Below are positions 33,527-46,241 of a stretch of 64,000 nucleotides of DNA, piece by piece. Every line of letters starts with the position of its first letter. The first letter of the stretch is position 1. Position numbers and translations under genes: made by a program. This stretch comes from Hsuehochloa calcarea (lineage: Eukaryota > Streptophyta > Magnoliopsida > Poales > Poaceae): NCBI GenBank assembly GCA_036346395.1, contig CM070602.1, positions 22,949,098 through 23,013,097 on the forward strand, written 5' to 3'. Below the pieces are notes generated by a model, which did no database searches, had not been told where the DNA came from, and worked only from the letters and a program-made list of their open reading frames with translations.

Positions 33527-36340
33527 TTGAGCCATGGCAACGACAAGTATTCCACCAAGCCTCCAAGATTTGATGGTCCGGATTACCCTTCCGAAGAGCC
33601 GAATGGAAACTTACATCCGTGCTCGTGGGTATGCCATCCGAGAAAGGTGAAGGTTAGATTTGTCGTTCTCGCCGATGAGAACATCAATGCCGGAAACATG
33701 GCCGATGTTGAGGCAAATGCTAAGGCAAGGAACATAATCATTCGTGGTTTAAGGTATGAGTTTGATCGATTTCATTTAATTTCAAGATGACATCCGGGTG
33801 ACCTCGATGCATACCATGAGGGCACCACCTGATTAAGACGGCTCGACAAGACCAGCTCTGCGTGAATACAAGAAATTTGAGATGCTTGCCGTGAATCTTG
33901 ACGAGTGCTTTTCGCTTTCACAAGATTTTGAGCAACCTCCGAGCGGTCGGTCTTACATACCCCGACTCTGATAACGCCGACGATGCTTTCAGACTTGATC
34001 TTCGTGGTTTGGGAGATGAAAGTGACTACCATCAAAGATAGCACGGACTTCTCGACCGACTCTTGATGCGCTTTACAGCGCCTCAAGACTCACGAGATTG
34101 ACATTGTCTCTCAAGGTCAAGTCACAATGATGGTATTAGTCACCGATCCCACTTTCGATCTTCTTCCGAGTCGACACGTGGGTTCTCCTAGTCGCTTCTC
34201 TCGTGACATAACCGATGATCGCTAGAGCAATTTTGAGGATGAACAAACTAGCCCTCCTAGCTCGGAAGTTTTCCCATGCTTACAAGAGGAGGAGGGATGG
34301 TAAAAGAGGAGGTCCTGTGATTTGTTTCGAGTGTGGTGGCCCCAACCACATCCGAGCAAACCGCCCCAAGCTTGGGAAGGGCAAAGGTGACTATGGCGGT
34401 CCAAGCAAGAACGACTACATCGACAAGAACCGCAACACGAAGCCCTCAAAGACTGATCAAGGCAAGAAGAAGTTCCGCAACTTTGGGAAGGCAAAGAAGT
34501 CGCTCCATCAAGGCCCTCACCGCCTCGATTTAACCGGACACCAGCGAGGTGGAGGGGTGGAGGACGATGATGGAAGGACGATCATGATCCCAAGGACGAC
34601 AGCAAGAACTTCTCCAAGATGTGCTTCATGGCTCCTGGGCGAATCGAGCGACAATGAGCTGCATCTGACCGATGAGGTTAGTCCCACTTACGACCAAACC
34701 TTAATGATGCTTTTCTTAAGCTAGGTAGATTTCATGCTAAGTCTAGGGCTAAGTGTTCTGTGTTGGAGAAGGAAGTAGCTAGACTATCACGGAGCTTACT
34801 TTATTTACATCCGCCTCCTCCCGTGATGATTGTGACACTTGTCAGGCTTTGCTTGATGACATGGAAAACTAAGGACCTTGCATGATAGTGTGTCCTCTAA
34901 CTTGACATGATTAAGGTAGAGAACATTAGCCTTCTTGTGAATTAGAGATGAGTAGGGTAGCACCTCCCATCCACTACTATTGAGGCTACCGCTTGCACCT
35001 CATGTGAGGTCAAGGACAATTCGCTTAGAGGTCTTTATACCATGTTGCTTGATCTCGCCGAAACTTGTGAAATTGTAATAATCTCAAGATGAACCTAAAC
35101 GGCAGTATCACAAAATTGTCAATTCCAAGTCGCGCTTCTAGAGCCTATTGTTTCTTGTTTAAACTCCCTAAGTTAATCATCAATTAGAATCAGATTCAAG
35201 CGCTTCAAGAAATGATTGATCACAAGAATAAATTGGCTCAAGATGCTTCTAAGGATCTTGTTAGCTCACCATGCAAGCAATGTAACAAACTAAAATGTGA
35301 TTTGATTGCTTTGGATGAAAATGTGAAGCTAACTAAGGACCTTCTAGAGACACAATCATCCGCTTGTATTGTGTGTGCTGGAAGAAGTCTAAGGGTTTGG
35401 TAGAGACGCCAGCAACGTGAACCAATCATAGCGAGAGGATCTGTTTCTCAAAGTCTACCGTATGCACAAGCCAATCTTTCCTCCGTTGTTGGTTCTTCTC
35501 TCGCCCCTTACCTTCGCCGTCCCTTTCCCTCGCTTCTTCTTGCACTCTCTTTCTGGAGTGTCAAGATCTTATGAACACTCTTGAGAGGTTTGTAGGAGGC
35601 AAGAAGAAGCTCAATCTCATTCTAGACAAATCTAAAATTTGCAGATTTAATCGTGGTCTAGGATATGATATCCGTGAGGATATGAGGAAGCATCCACCGT
35701 CGTGCTCAAAACCATAGCACTGTGTGATCAAAACTAAGCCTGTGGATCGAGAAAGTCAATTTTAAGTCAATGGTTTTGTTCAAAGGATTTCGACAAAGAA
35801 GGTGATTCCACCGCAGCTTCGCCCTCGTATATGGCATCATTGCACCTTCTCGCCGTAAAGATGGACATTTAGTTGATCATTGCTTCAGCGCGCCAAGATC
35901 GCAGAGAGACCGTGGTTGAGTCTCTAGGCACATTCTGTGGTCGCCCTGCATCTTGAGTGCACCTAAGACCAACACGAGGTCTAAGTTTGTTCCATCCGAT
36001 GATTTTGGGCAAGATCGAGGACTTGGTTTTTCCGAGTTTTCGATTTTCCTCATGCTCCCTTTGGTCGTAATCTCCGCCGCCCCGAGGGTAGATCTCGCTT
36101 TTCCTTTCGAGATAGCTACTCATGGCGAGATCAAGATGTTACCGCACTCGACTCGCTTCTTCCATAGTAGCCTGATCCAAAGAACAGTCGAGATCTTTTG
36201 ACTTGTTGAGTGACAGAGAGCGAGGGTAGATAGAGGTCACCTTGCTTGACTACTTCATCTGCTCGCGTGTTACTCAAGATTGGGTGCCAAAATCATCGCT
36301 GATTCACCCCAAGATCGAGACTTTACTGCTTGACTCGTGG
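33527..36340 (+). pseudogene. gag: Copia A gag remnants
   Basis: Begins near 33533 (NDKYSTKPPRFDGPDYP) with a typical Copia capsid start. The first knuckle at 34323-34364 reads CFECGGPNHIRANR, so the last zinc ligand Cys is replaced by Arg. A region rich in Asn, Lys and Gly follows, then a coiled-coil part with CKQC and CIVC pairs (35212-35380) and a degraded second knuckle near 35840. Many frameshifts. Mirror image of B gag. Confidence 0.85.
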
Positions 36341-39300
36341 TCACGGGCCGAAGGAAAGGTCCGGATCGTGGACTCGCTGTTCACGCCATATGACCGTGAG
36401 TCTCGCTGGTTTTCTTCCCAGCCCGCTCCTGTGATGAGACGATCACTTTGAGATGCTTCATTTGGGCGCCATCGCTAAAGGTACTGTGAGCATTAATGAT
36501 TCTTTTATTTTAAAAGATGTTGCCTTAGTAAGTAAGCCGCAGATAATCGCTTCGCCTCTCACCACCGATGATGACGGTTTCGAGGTGAGCTTTAAGAAAA
36601 CAATTGCAAAATTCTTGATTCTTCTGTAGTCTAGTTTATGATTTCTCGATATGGGAGGATCTTTCGGCTGATTTTTCCGATCTTCCGTGATCCTCTCCGA
36701 TGTTTAATTGCTTTCAATCCCGTGATTTGACTTTCTCGCATAGGAGACTTGGTCATATAGGATTTGATCATCTGACCGAAAGAAGCGCCACGATCTCATT
36801 CGTGGTTTGCCGAAACTCAAAATGGTCAAGGATCTTGTTTGTGCTCCTTGCCAAGACGGCAAAATGGTTGCCGCTTCACATCCTCCGCCATAAGGATTAT
36901 GACAGATGCACCGTGTCAATCGCCCATATGGACATGAGGACCACTAGAGTGCAAGCAAGAGGAGGGAAGTGGTACGATTTGTCGTGGTCGATGACTTCGA
37001 GGTATTCTTGGGTGTTTTTCTTAGCCTCAAGGATGAGACGCTTACTCTTTTCGTGGTCTTTTAGTAGGCTTTGCTGAGCTCTGTGTGCATTACGAGCACC
37101 GTGACCGATAATGGCACCGAGTTCAAGAATTCCTACTTTGAGAGTTTTTGTGGTGAGACAGTGTAGAGCACCGCCTCGCTCCATACGCCCCCAACAAAAT
37201 GGCGCGCTAGGAGAGGAAGAACTGCACTTGGTCGAGATGGCTGTGACGATGCTTGATGAGTACTCTACACCTAGGAAGTTTTGGGTGAGGCAATTGCTAT
37301 CGCTTGTCATGTTTCTAACAGAGTTTTTCTTCTGCACTCTTGCATCGCACTTATGAGTTGAGATATGGGCGAAACCCGCCTCGCATTTTCGTGTGTTTGG
37401 TTGCAAGTGTTTTATTCTCAAGTCCGGGAACCTAGATAAGTTCGAGTCACGATCTTGTGATGGGATCTTTCCGGGTTACTCGACTTCTTCTCGTGCCTAT
37501 AGAGTCCGGAGCCGTGAGTCTAGCAAAATGGTAGAAACTCAGGAGGTGACCTTCGATGAGGCCACCGGGACTAGGCCCGATATCTCAGTTCTCTAGAGCA
37601 GATCCGAGTCCATCTTTGTGGACGATGAGGAAGACTGAGATGAGGGTTGCCTACCCGATCCAGCTTCTTCCTCCTCCTCTTGAGGTGCCTTCTTCCACCG
37701 CACTCGAGGAGATCACCTACCTTCGCTTCCTCAAGCTAGTGGCCTGCTCCTATCTCATCTCGCTAATGAGGTAGAAGCCACTTCTTCATCTCATCCCGAC
37801 CTCCTAGACCTATCCAAAAAGATCATCCTTCAGAGCGCATCATTGGAGACCTCTTTGAGCGTGTCACACGCTCCAAAGCCGGGTTTGTCTCTCTTCTATC
37901 TCCATTCTCGCTGTCGCCTCATTTGAGCCCAAAGACGTTTGTCATGCTCTATCTAACGAGTCTTGGATAAACGCCATGCATGAGGAGTTGGAAAACTTTG
38001 AAAGAAACAAGGTCTGGTCCCTTGTTGAGCCCCCTCAAGGTCACAATATCATTGGGACCAAGTGGGTGTTCAAGAACAAGCAAAGTGAAGATGGGTTAGT
38101 CATTCGAAACAAGGCTAGACTGTAGCTCAGGGGTACTCTCAAGTTGAGGGTCTAGATTTCGAAGAGACCTTTGCCCTCAGAGCTAGACTTGAAGCCATTA
38201 GAATTCTCGCTTGTCTTTGCGCCTTCTAAGGGTTTCAAGCTTTACAGATGGATGTCAAGAGTGCTTTCCTCAATGGCCTTATTGAGGAAGAAGTCTATGT
38301 CAAACAGCCTCCAGGTTTCGAGAACCCCAAATACCCTAACCATGTCTACAGACTTTCCAAAGCTTTGTATGGACTCAAGCAGGCTCCCAGAGCTTGGTAT
38401 GAAAGGCTTAAGTCCTATCTGCTAAGTCATGGTTTTGAAATGGGTAAAATAGACAAGACCTTGTTCATCCGCCGTCTTGGCACTGATTTTTGCTCGTCCG
38501 CATCTATGTGGACGACATCATCTTTTGGCTCCTCACATACTCGCTTCCTAGTTTTCCGATGTTATGAGCTCGGAATTTGAGATGAGCATGATGGGCGAGT
38601 TGAGCTTCTTCCTTGGCTTTCAAATCAAAACAGCACTGGAAGGTACTTTTCTTCACCAAGGCAAGTACACTCGAGACCTCCAAGCGCTCGACATGAATGA
38701 TGGAAAGCCAAGATCAACTCCGATGGCATCTACAACCGCTCTTGATCCGCATGAAGACGGCGAACCCGCTGATCAAAAGGAGTTCAGAGCATGATTGGCT
38801 CTCTTGTACTCACAACCTCGAGACCGTATATACATTTCTCCGCATGTCTTTGTGCTCGTTTCAGCTTCTCCTCGCAGATCTCACCGTGAGGCGTTGAAAC
38901 GCATCTTCGGTATCTTCGAGCTACCATTGACTATGGTATCCGTACTCTTCCTCCTCTTGTCTATCTCTTAGAGACTTCTCCGATGCGATTTCATTGGTCG
39001 AGGCTAGATAGGAAGAGCACTCCGCACTTGCCAATTCATTGGCACTTCTCTTGTCTCCTGGTCTTCAAGGAAGCAGTCCGGTGTTGCACAGTCCACTGCA
39101 GAGGCCGAGTACGTTGCTGCAGCCAGTTGCTGTAGCCAAGTGCTTTGGATGGTCTCGACCCTGCAGGACTTTGGGTTAGTGATCGACCGTGTTCCTCTCT
39201 TTTGTGATAACACGTCTGCAATTTGCATGACCAAGCATATTGATATCAGATATCACTTTCTTCGAGACCATGTGGAGAAGGGTGACATTGTGCTCCAGTT

Positions 39301-39390
39301 TGTAGAGAGTGAACACCAGTTGGCTGATATCTTCACCAAGCCTTTGGATAGCTCTTGCTTTCAAACCAAGGGAGAGCTTAGTGATTTGTC
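36341..39390 (+). pseudogene. pol: Copia A pol: protease, integrase, reverse transcriptase, RNase H remnants
   Basis: Protease remnant at about 36365 (IVDS, then a frame break). GAG-pre-integrase FSHRRLGHIGFDHL at 36729 onward. Integrase pieces at 36990-37430 (DNGTEFKN near 37105; VEMAVTMLDEYSTPRKFW near 37230; YPE-type linker). RT with MDVKSAFLNGLIEEEVYVKQPPGFE at 38248, LSKALYGLKQAPRAWYERLKSYLL, and MMGELSFFLGFQIK (38585). The YVDD box is distorted by an indel (VDDIIF near 38508). RNase H has HIDIRYHFLRDHVEKGDIVLQFVESEHQLADIFTKPL (39230-39345), well preserved. Not translatable as a whole. Confidence 0.9.
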
Positions 39391-41138
39391 CTTACGGACT
39401 GTTGTGAGGGGGAGTTTGGGCTTTACTTCTGTATTATATTTTATTTATGCTGACTCCTTTCTGGTTGCATTTCATTTAAGTGCTTTGGGTCTAAGTCCTT
39501 CCAGCATAGGTTAGAGTGGTTCTCTTGCCAAGTTGCTTTGATCGTTAATTTTATCTTGTGCTTCTAGGATGTTGCTTATTAGTCGCTTCTCCTCTCTCTA
39601 AGTAGAGCTTACTCACTTCTTATAGGTTCTAGCAAGGGTTGGGCCACCCTTGGGTAGACAGGGACAATGATTGCTCCTTAGTGTGTTAGTCGACCAGCTA
39701 ATAGTCCTGGAATCATATGGGGTAGATAAGAATCATTCGAGTTTTAGTATTCTCTATATCTTATCTATGCTCTAAGGACCGCCTTTTTCTGCTTCTCTTA
39801 TCGCCGACTTTGTTCCTTTGGTTCGTGGGGAGTTCATTTTGTTTCCTCAAGTTCATATTTTTGTCATAACTCAACCTCAATTAAAAGATGCAATTCATTC
39901 TCAAGAGATTCGATTTTCGTGTATTTCATCCTCGCATTACAATATAATCATATAGAGCCTTGTCTATTATCCCTTATGATCTGTTTTCACTGTCTTACAT
40001 CTTGCCATGATTCATGCTAAACTGCTAGATTTATCATGACTTTTTATGTGGACTTTAGTCTTTGCCATGCTAAGGTGATTAAAAAAATGCTAAACTTGAA
40101 TTAAGATCTTGTCATAATAACTCTTGAGACTAGTCTGTTGAAGTTATCCTTTTATGATACTTGCCATGTCAAGTAGGCTGAGTTGAGTCTTGAATCTTTA
40201 TTGAGTTTCAGAGTAAGCTTTGTTAGTTCATTCAGAAACTTGACTTATCTTTAATCGTTGGTCTAAAAACTTCAAAAGCAAAAATGATCTCTTTTGTGCG
40301 AAAAAACTGATCTCACCAAATCTTCCTCATGAGACTGCTTGCTATTGCACTAGGCATGAACTCAGTGGGAGCCTTGGATGACCTAAGATCACTTCCTTAA
40401 GTCTGTTGCTTGGAGTGGTCGCATAAGGCTTGGGATCTAGCACATGGTTAAGTTTTGAAAAATGGTTGAAGCTTAGGAGGCGCTTGTGGATGGCACCTAG
40501 TCCAGGACTTGCTTCACTAAGATAAATCCATAATTATGGTTCCAGAAAAAGTAACTTGTGTTAAAATTGCTTATCATTAAAGAGACCAAGTACTGGATAA
40601 AATTGAGTCAATCTTTCGACTGGTAGCACTCTAAACTGTTCAATACGAGTCTTCTTGGTTCAACTTAGATTATTTGACATGGCTTGTATCATCCTTGGAT
40701 ACCTTTACTAGACTTTAATCTTGGTTTATTTGACTTGCTAAAGAATTAGACCTTGTCCCAGATTATGAATTTCCTGTCTTAGCTATTCTCTACATCAACT
40801 GTCATGATCTTGATAGCATTCTTATGTGTTATGGCTTGGTGTAATTCTCTAATAGTCATTTTGGATAATCGTCATGGCTCCTAATGCTTAAAATGAATTT
40901 CATATAGTCATTCCCTCTCTTTCGTACATCTTGATGTGTTTATTGCCAAAAGGGGAGAAGTTTTAAAAAGTCCTCTGGAGCTTTGCCTTTGCGTAAAAAT
41001 TTGCTCTTTCATTTCAAGCTCCAGCTTGTTTCTCTTTGTCAAACATGGTCTTGAGCTCTTTGATTCCCTCGTTGAGACAATGTTTTATCATCATCACAAA
41101 CTCATCTTTTGCTTTGTCGTGTTTGTCAATATACTCAT
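39391..41138 (+). mobile_element. Copia A non-coding spacer between pol and 3' LTR
   Basis: Co-linear with 12372-14110 in reverse complement. No env-like frame. Ends at the polypurine tract 41139-41149. Confidence 0.75.
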
Positions 41139-41149
41139 CAAGGGGAGAT
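41139..41149 (+). promoter_or_regulatory. Polypurine tract of Copia A
   Basis: caaggggagat directly before TGAGAGACCATG, identical to the tract of B (12372-12382, minus strand). Confidence 0.8.
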
Positions 41150-42562
41150 TGAGAGACCATGTGAGAGGTGCTCCCATGTGAGTGATGAGATTTGACATAT
41201 TGTTGAAAAGTTTGTGATGAGTATTTGAGTTTGTTTTTGGGCTTTCTGCACAGAGTCGTAGCTAGGAAGCATTCGACCACGCTGGCCGTAGTCGAAGTCT
41301 GCTTCACCACGCCGTAGTCGAAGTTTGTTACGACCACGCTTGTCGTGGTCTGAGGTCACCAGTGAAGTATTCGACCACGCTTAGTCGAAGTCTGCTTCAC
41401 CACGCTAGTCGGTCCGCTTCACCACGCTTAGTCGAAGTCCGTGGTCGACCACGCTGCTATGTGATCCGAGGTCGGAAGGTTTTCGACTCCGGTGTATGTG
41501 GTCTCAATGGCGTCCGACCACGGAGGAAAGCTGTCGGTCGTATGCCCTCCAGAATCGGTCGTTCGAGTTGGGAACTGGTCGTATGGTTTTGTATTGCAGT
41601 CGTAGACCTTGTGCATTTGATAGTTCATCATTTCGACCGGTCTTGTTGCAGTCTAATCTCTGTGATGAGTTTCGCCTCGCTTGCGTGGTCGGTTCTTTGT
41701 ATTGTGCCGTGCTATGTGATGCTTTGTGTTTGATTTGGTTGCAGGATCTTGGAGACAAGTCTTGGTGAGGTTTGGAGAGGTCGGGACTAGACATAGGAGA
41801 TGTTGAGGTCCAGAACGACTGGAAACCACAAAAGACAAGTCTTGCAAAGTGATCGTAACAAGTTGACAGCAAGGCAAGAGGAAGAAGCCTGTGAAGAGCG
41901 GTTGAGGAGTATTTTGGAGAAAATACCTAAAGTCAGAAGGGAAGCCGTCCCTCCGGGAAAGCAATGGAGTTGTTGGTGCTAATGGGCAAAGCAGTGGAGC
42001 CGCGGTCGATAGTAACTGTAAAGCATCGCGGCCTCCGGGAAAGCATCGTTGTTCTAATGGGTTGTCGTTGTTTGAAACCCGATAGCCGAGGCTATAACAA
42101 GAGATGTTAGGTTTCGTAAGATGGGTGTGGGGAGAGAAAAGGATGTCCGTGAGCGCCCAGAGCTTTTTCTCGCCTAACTTATGTGAGTTGTCTCTGTAAG
42201 AGCATGGATGCTCGTGTATCTTCAAAGTGGAGTAGTCGATGAACCTCTATGATCAATCATACATTTATCAAGATCATTCAAAGTTTTGCCTTGCTTGAGA
42301 TGTTTTGATTGATTTGTTCGAGTCCTCCGTTTTTCGTTTAGACCATAGCTTATTTGCCGTGCTCTTTCTCTCATCAGTGATTCGACCATGAGTTGGTGAT
42401 CAACCAAGGCATAAGCTTTTCTCGATCATTGTTTCACCACGGTGGTTTTCAACTCTCGACTACGCGATTATTTAATATGGTGATTCGATGTGAATCTTAA
42501 TAGAGAGTTTTTTTAAGGCACCATTCACCCCCTCCCCCTCTGTTGCCATTTTCGGTCCTTCA
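41150..42562 (+). mobile_element. 3' LTR of Copia A (divergent subfamily)
   Basis: Starts TGAGAGACCATGTGAGAGG and ends CGGTCCTTCA, 1413 bp. These ends match the B LTR, but the middle does not: instead of CGGAAGTTCCG motifs it has a dense array of ttcgaccacgc, tagtcgaagtc and gtggtcgaccac words (41268-41460), and a different leader (gagcgcccagagc near 42150). It is inserted in the Gypsy pol gene; the five bases after it are taccc, with no matching copy at the other end because that end is rearranged. Confidence 0.8.
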
Positions 42563-45475
42563 TACCCGTGGTACAATAATACCCAGATGTATTTCCAGAG
42601 GAATTGCCCAGCATACCATCGGATAGGGACATAATGTTCTTAATTGACTTAGTCCCAGGGGCTGCTCCAATTTCAAAGTGACCCTACAAGATGCCTGCAA
42701 ATGAGCTAGCAGAACTGAAGAAGCAGATTGAGGAATTGCAGAGCAAAGGTTATATTCAGCCTAGCTCATCACCTTGGGGAGCACCAGTACTATTTGTCAA
42801 GAAGAAAGACAGCAGTATGAGGATGTGTGACGACTACAGATCACTCAATGAAGTAAAATCAAGAACAAGTACCCGTTACCCAGGATTGATGATCTGTTTG
42901 ATCAGCTTAAAGGAGCTGGTGTTTTCTCAAAGATCGACTTAAGATCATGCTATCATCAGTTGAAGATCAGGCCAGAAAACATACACAAGACTGCCTTCAC
43001 AACCAGATATGGATATAATGAACAAAGTGTTCATGGATATAATGAACAAGTAATGTTCTTCAGTTTGACAAACGCCCCTACTTATTTCATGAATATAATG
43101 AACAAGGTGTTCATGGAATTGTTGGATAAGTTTGTGGTTGTTTTCATCGATGACATTCTCATCTATTCAAAAGATGAAGTAGAGCATGAGAAACATCTCC
43201 AGATAATTTTGGAAAAACTCAGGGAACATCAGCTTTATGCGAAATTTAGTAAGAGCGAATTTTGGTTAAGTCAAGTGGCTTTCCTCGGACATATTGTGTC
43301 AGCAAGAGGAGTTGCAGTAGACCCAGCTAAGGTCAAAGCAATAATGGATTGAAAGCAGCCCAAGTCCGTCATAGAAGTGAGAAGTTTTCTCGGTTTGGCT
43401 GGCTATTATCGCAAATTCATTGAGGGTTTCTCCAAGACCGCTGGACCCATGACCCAGCTTCTAAAAAAGGAGAAGAAGTTCGATTGGACAGATGCTTGTG
43501 AGCATAGTTTCCAAGAATTGAAGAAAATGCTAGTTTCCTCACCAATGCTTGTTTTACCAGATATTCATAAGGACTTTGAGATTTTCTGCGACGATCCCGC
43601 CAAGGTCTTGGATGTAAAGTGATGCAGAAGGAAAAGTCATGGCTTATGCATCTCGTCAGTTGAGGCTACATGAAGAAAACTATCCAACTCATGATTTGGA
43701 GTTAGCAGCAATTGTGCATGCTTTGAAAATCTGACGGTATTATCTTATTGGTAATCGCTGTGAGATTTTTACATATCAAAAGAGTCTGAAGTGCATCTTC
43801 ACCCAGTCAGAGTTTAATCTCCGGCAAAGAAGATGGTTGGAGCTGATAAAATATTACAACCTTGGAATCCATTATCATCCAGGCAAAGCAAATGTAGTAG
43901 CGAATGCCTTAAGCAGAATAGCTTATTGTAACGCTATGTCGGTTCAAGAGAATCAGCCAGAATTGTATGAGGAACTGAGGCACTTGAACTTGGAGATTAT
44001 CAGTCAGGGCTGTATCAACACTCTAGAAGTTCAACTAACCATTCAGAGTCAGATCAGAGAAAAACAAATGGAATATGAAGACATCAAAGAAATCATGAAG
44101 AATATGAGGAGAGGTAAAGCCCCAGGATTTTCCGAGGATGAACAAGGTACAATATGGTTTAGAAACCGCATCTGTGTACCTAATCATTAGGAAAAAAAGC
44201 TAATTCTGAAAGAAGCACATGAATCGCCTTACTCTATTCACCCTGGAAGTACCAAGATGTACTAGGATCTCAAAGAAAAATATTAGTGAGTTAGCATGAA
44301 GCCGTAAATTGTGAATTAGTTGCCTTATGTGATGTATGCCAACGAGTTAAGACAGAACATCAGAGACCCGCTGGTTTGTTACAACCGCTACCAATTCCCG
44401 AGTGGAAATGGGAGGAAATTGGTATGAATTTCATCACCGGACTTCCTAGAACCCAATCCGGATGTGACTCCATTTGGGTGATAATTGACCGGTTGACTAA
44501 AGTGGCTCACTTTATACCAGACAAGACCACCTACAGAAGTAGCAAGTTAGCAGAGCTGTACATGACTAGGATCGTCTGTCTACATGGAGTACCCAAGAAA
44601 ATCGTGTCCGACAGAGGTTCGCAGTTCACATCAAGATTTTGGCAGAGCCTACATGAAGCCTTGGGAACCAGACTCAACTTCAGTATAGCTTATCATCCCC
44701 AAACAGATGGCTAGACAGAACGTGTTAATCAAATTCTAGAAGATATGCTTCAAGCCTGTGCTATAGACTATGGAAGAAGATGGGATAAGAATCTATCCTA
44801 TGCAGAGTTCCCGTACAACAACAGCTATAAAGTCAGTTTGCAAATATCTCCATTTGAAGCATTGTATGGCAGAAAGTGTAGAACTCCTCTCTTTTGGCAT
44901 CAAGTAGGGGAACATCAGTTCATTGGACCGGAGTTGATAAAAGAAGCTGAGAGTAAGGTAAAGGCAATAAAAGAACGCCTGAAAGTGGCTCACTCCCGAC
45001 AGAAGAGTTATGCCGATAACCGTCGAAGAGAATTATCATTTGAGATAGAAGATTTTGTCTATCTCAGAGTTACTCCACTCAGAGGAGTAAGGAGATTTCG
45101 GACTAAAGGAAAACTCGCACCCGTATTTGTTGGACCTTACAAGATTTTGGCAAGAAGAAGTAAAGTTACTTACCATTTAGAACTACCGGCATCTCTGTCT
45201 GCAGTGCACGACGTTTTCCATGTCTCCCAATTGAAGAAATGTATTAGAGTTCCAACAGAAGAAACACCACTTGAGAGCATCGATCTTCAGGAATATCTCA
45301 CCTATGTCGAGCAACCAATCAAGATCCTTGATGTTGTAGAGCGTATCACTAGAAGCAAAATCATCTGTTCATGCAAGGTCCAATGGAGTAATCATTCCGA
45401 AGAAGAAGCCACCTTGAAGCGAGAAAAAGATCAGAAAGCCGAGTATCCCCACCTTTTTGCTGACCAAGTTTGAAT
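42563..45475 (+). pseudogene. pol: Gypsy (Tekay/RIRE8-like chromovirus) pol: RT, RNase H, integrase; 5'-truncated
   Basis: Starts inside pol just before RT. RT: PADELAELKKQIEELQSKG-like block at about 42691, RMCDDYRSLNEV, then VFIDDILIYSKD (43142 onward), SFLGLAGYYRKF (43380). RNase H: AYASRQLRLHEENYPTHDLEL (43642), LGIHYHPGKANVVANALSR (43861). Integrase zinc finger remnant (CDVCQRVK, 44328), core with GMNFITGLPRT (44421; the expected catalytic Asp is Asn), IVSDRGSQFTSRFW (44606), TERVNQILEDM (44717), with an in-frame TAG just before it. The C-terminal part through HVSQLKKC and EEEATLKREKD to the stop at 45473 is intact (242 codons). Order RT-RH-IN defines Gypsy. The gag and protease part is missing where Copia A abuts. 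Confidence 0.9.
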
Positions 45476-45494
45476 CTCAGGGTCGAGATTCCTT

Positions 45495-45509
45495 TTAAGG
45501 GGGTAGGTT
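45495..45509 (+). promoter_or_regulatory. Polypurine tract of Gypsy element
   Basis: ttaagggggtaggtt, 20 bases after the pol stop and directly before TGTAACAGCCC. Confidence 0.75.
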
Positions 45510-46234
45510 TGTAACAGCCCAAATTTCAATTTCTAGTTAAAAATAAAATTTAAATTATTTTTGTGGAAATTTTGAAATTTTAAAAGCTTTTTCCTATTTA
45601 TTTCCAATCCAAAATATTTTATTTGACAATTTTATTATCAAGAATAAGTTGTAAATACTTTATTTAAATCCAAAATGCCTCAGAGAATTTTTGTGAATTT
45701 TCTCATAATTTTTGGATTTTATTTGCTATTTTGTAAAGCCATTTTGAATTACCAGAATTATTTTAATTGGAAAATCATTAGAAAATCGCAGCATAGTGTA
45801 AGGGCCGAATTCATCTGGCCCAATCACTATTTACCGTGCGCGGCCCACATGCGTGGCCCGCTCCGCGCGCCCCGCACCTCGGTCTCACTTACACGCGGGA
45901 CCCACCCGATCAGCCTCCCATCTCTCACCCGCCTCTCTCTCGTCTCGCTGCCATGTGGGGCCCGTCGTCCACCTCACCTTCTTCCTCGCCCCTTTCCTTC
46001 TTATCCCTTGCTTCACCCCCGCACGGCACTGCCATTAATGGCCTCGCTGGACCTTCCAAAGACTACCAAATTCGCCCGAATCCTCCGTGATTTCATGCGC
46101 ATTTAAAAGCCCGTATCAAATCGCGTCCGACCCGGCCGTGTCCCTTCCATCCCCGGCCCTGAATCCCTGTAATTTCGCTGGTCACCCCGCACGACCTTCG
46201 TGCGCTCCACGCTATTCTGGCCACGCCCGAGCCC

Positions 46235-46241
46235 TATAAAA
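46235..46241 (+). promoter_or_regulatory. TATA box of Gypsy LTR
   Basis: tataaaa in gagccctataaaagggagc, followed by a C-rich leader with cagcgcccc about 40 bases downstream. Confidence 0.65.
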
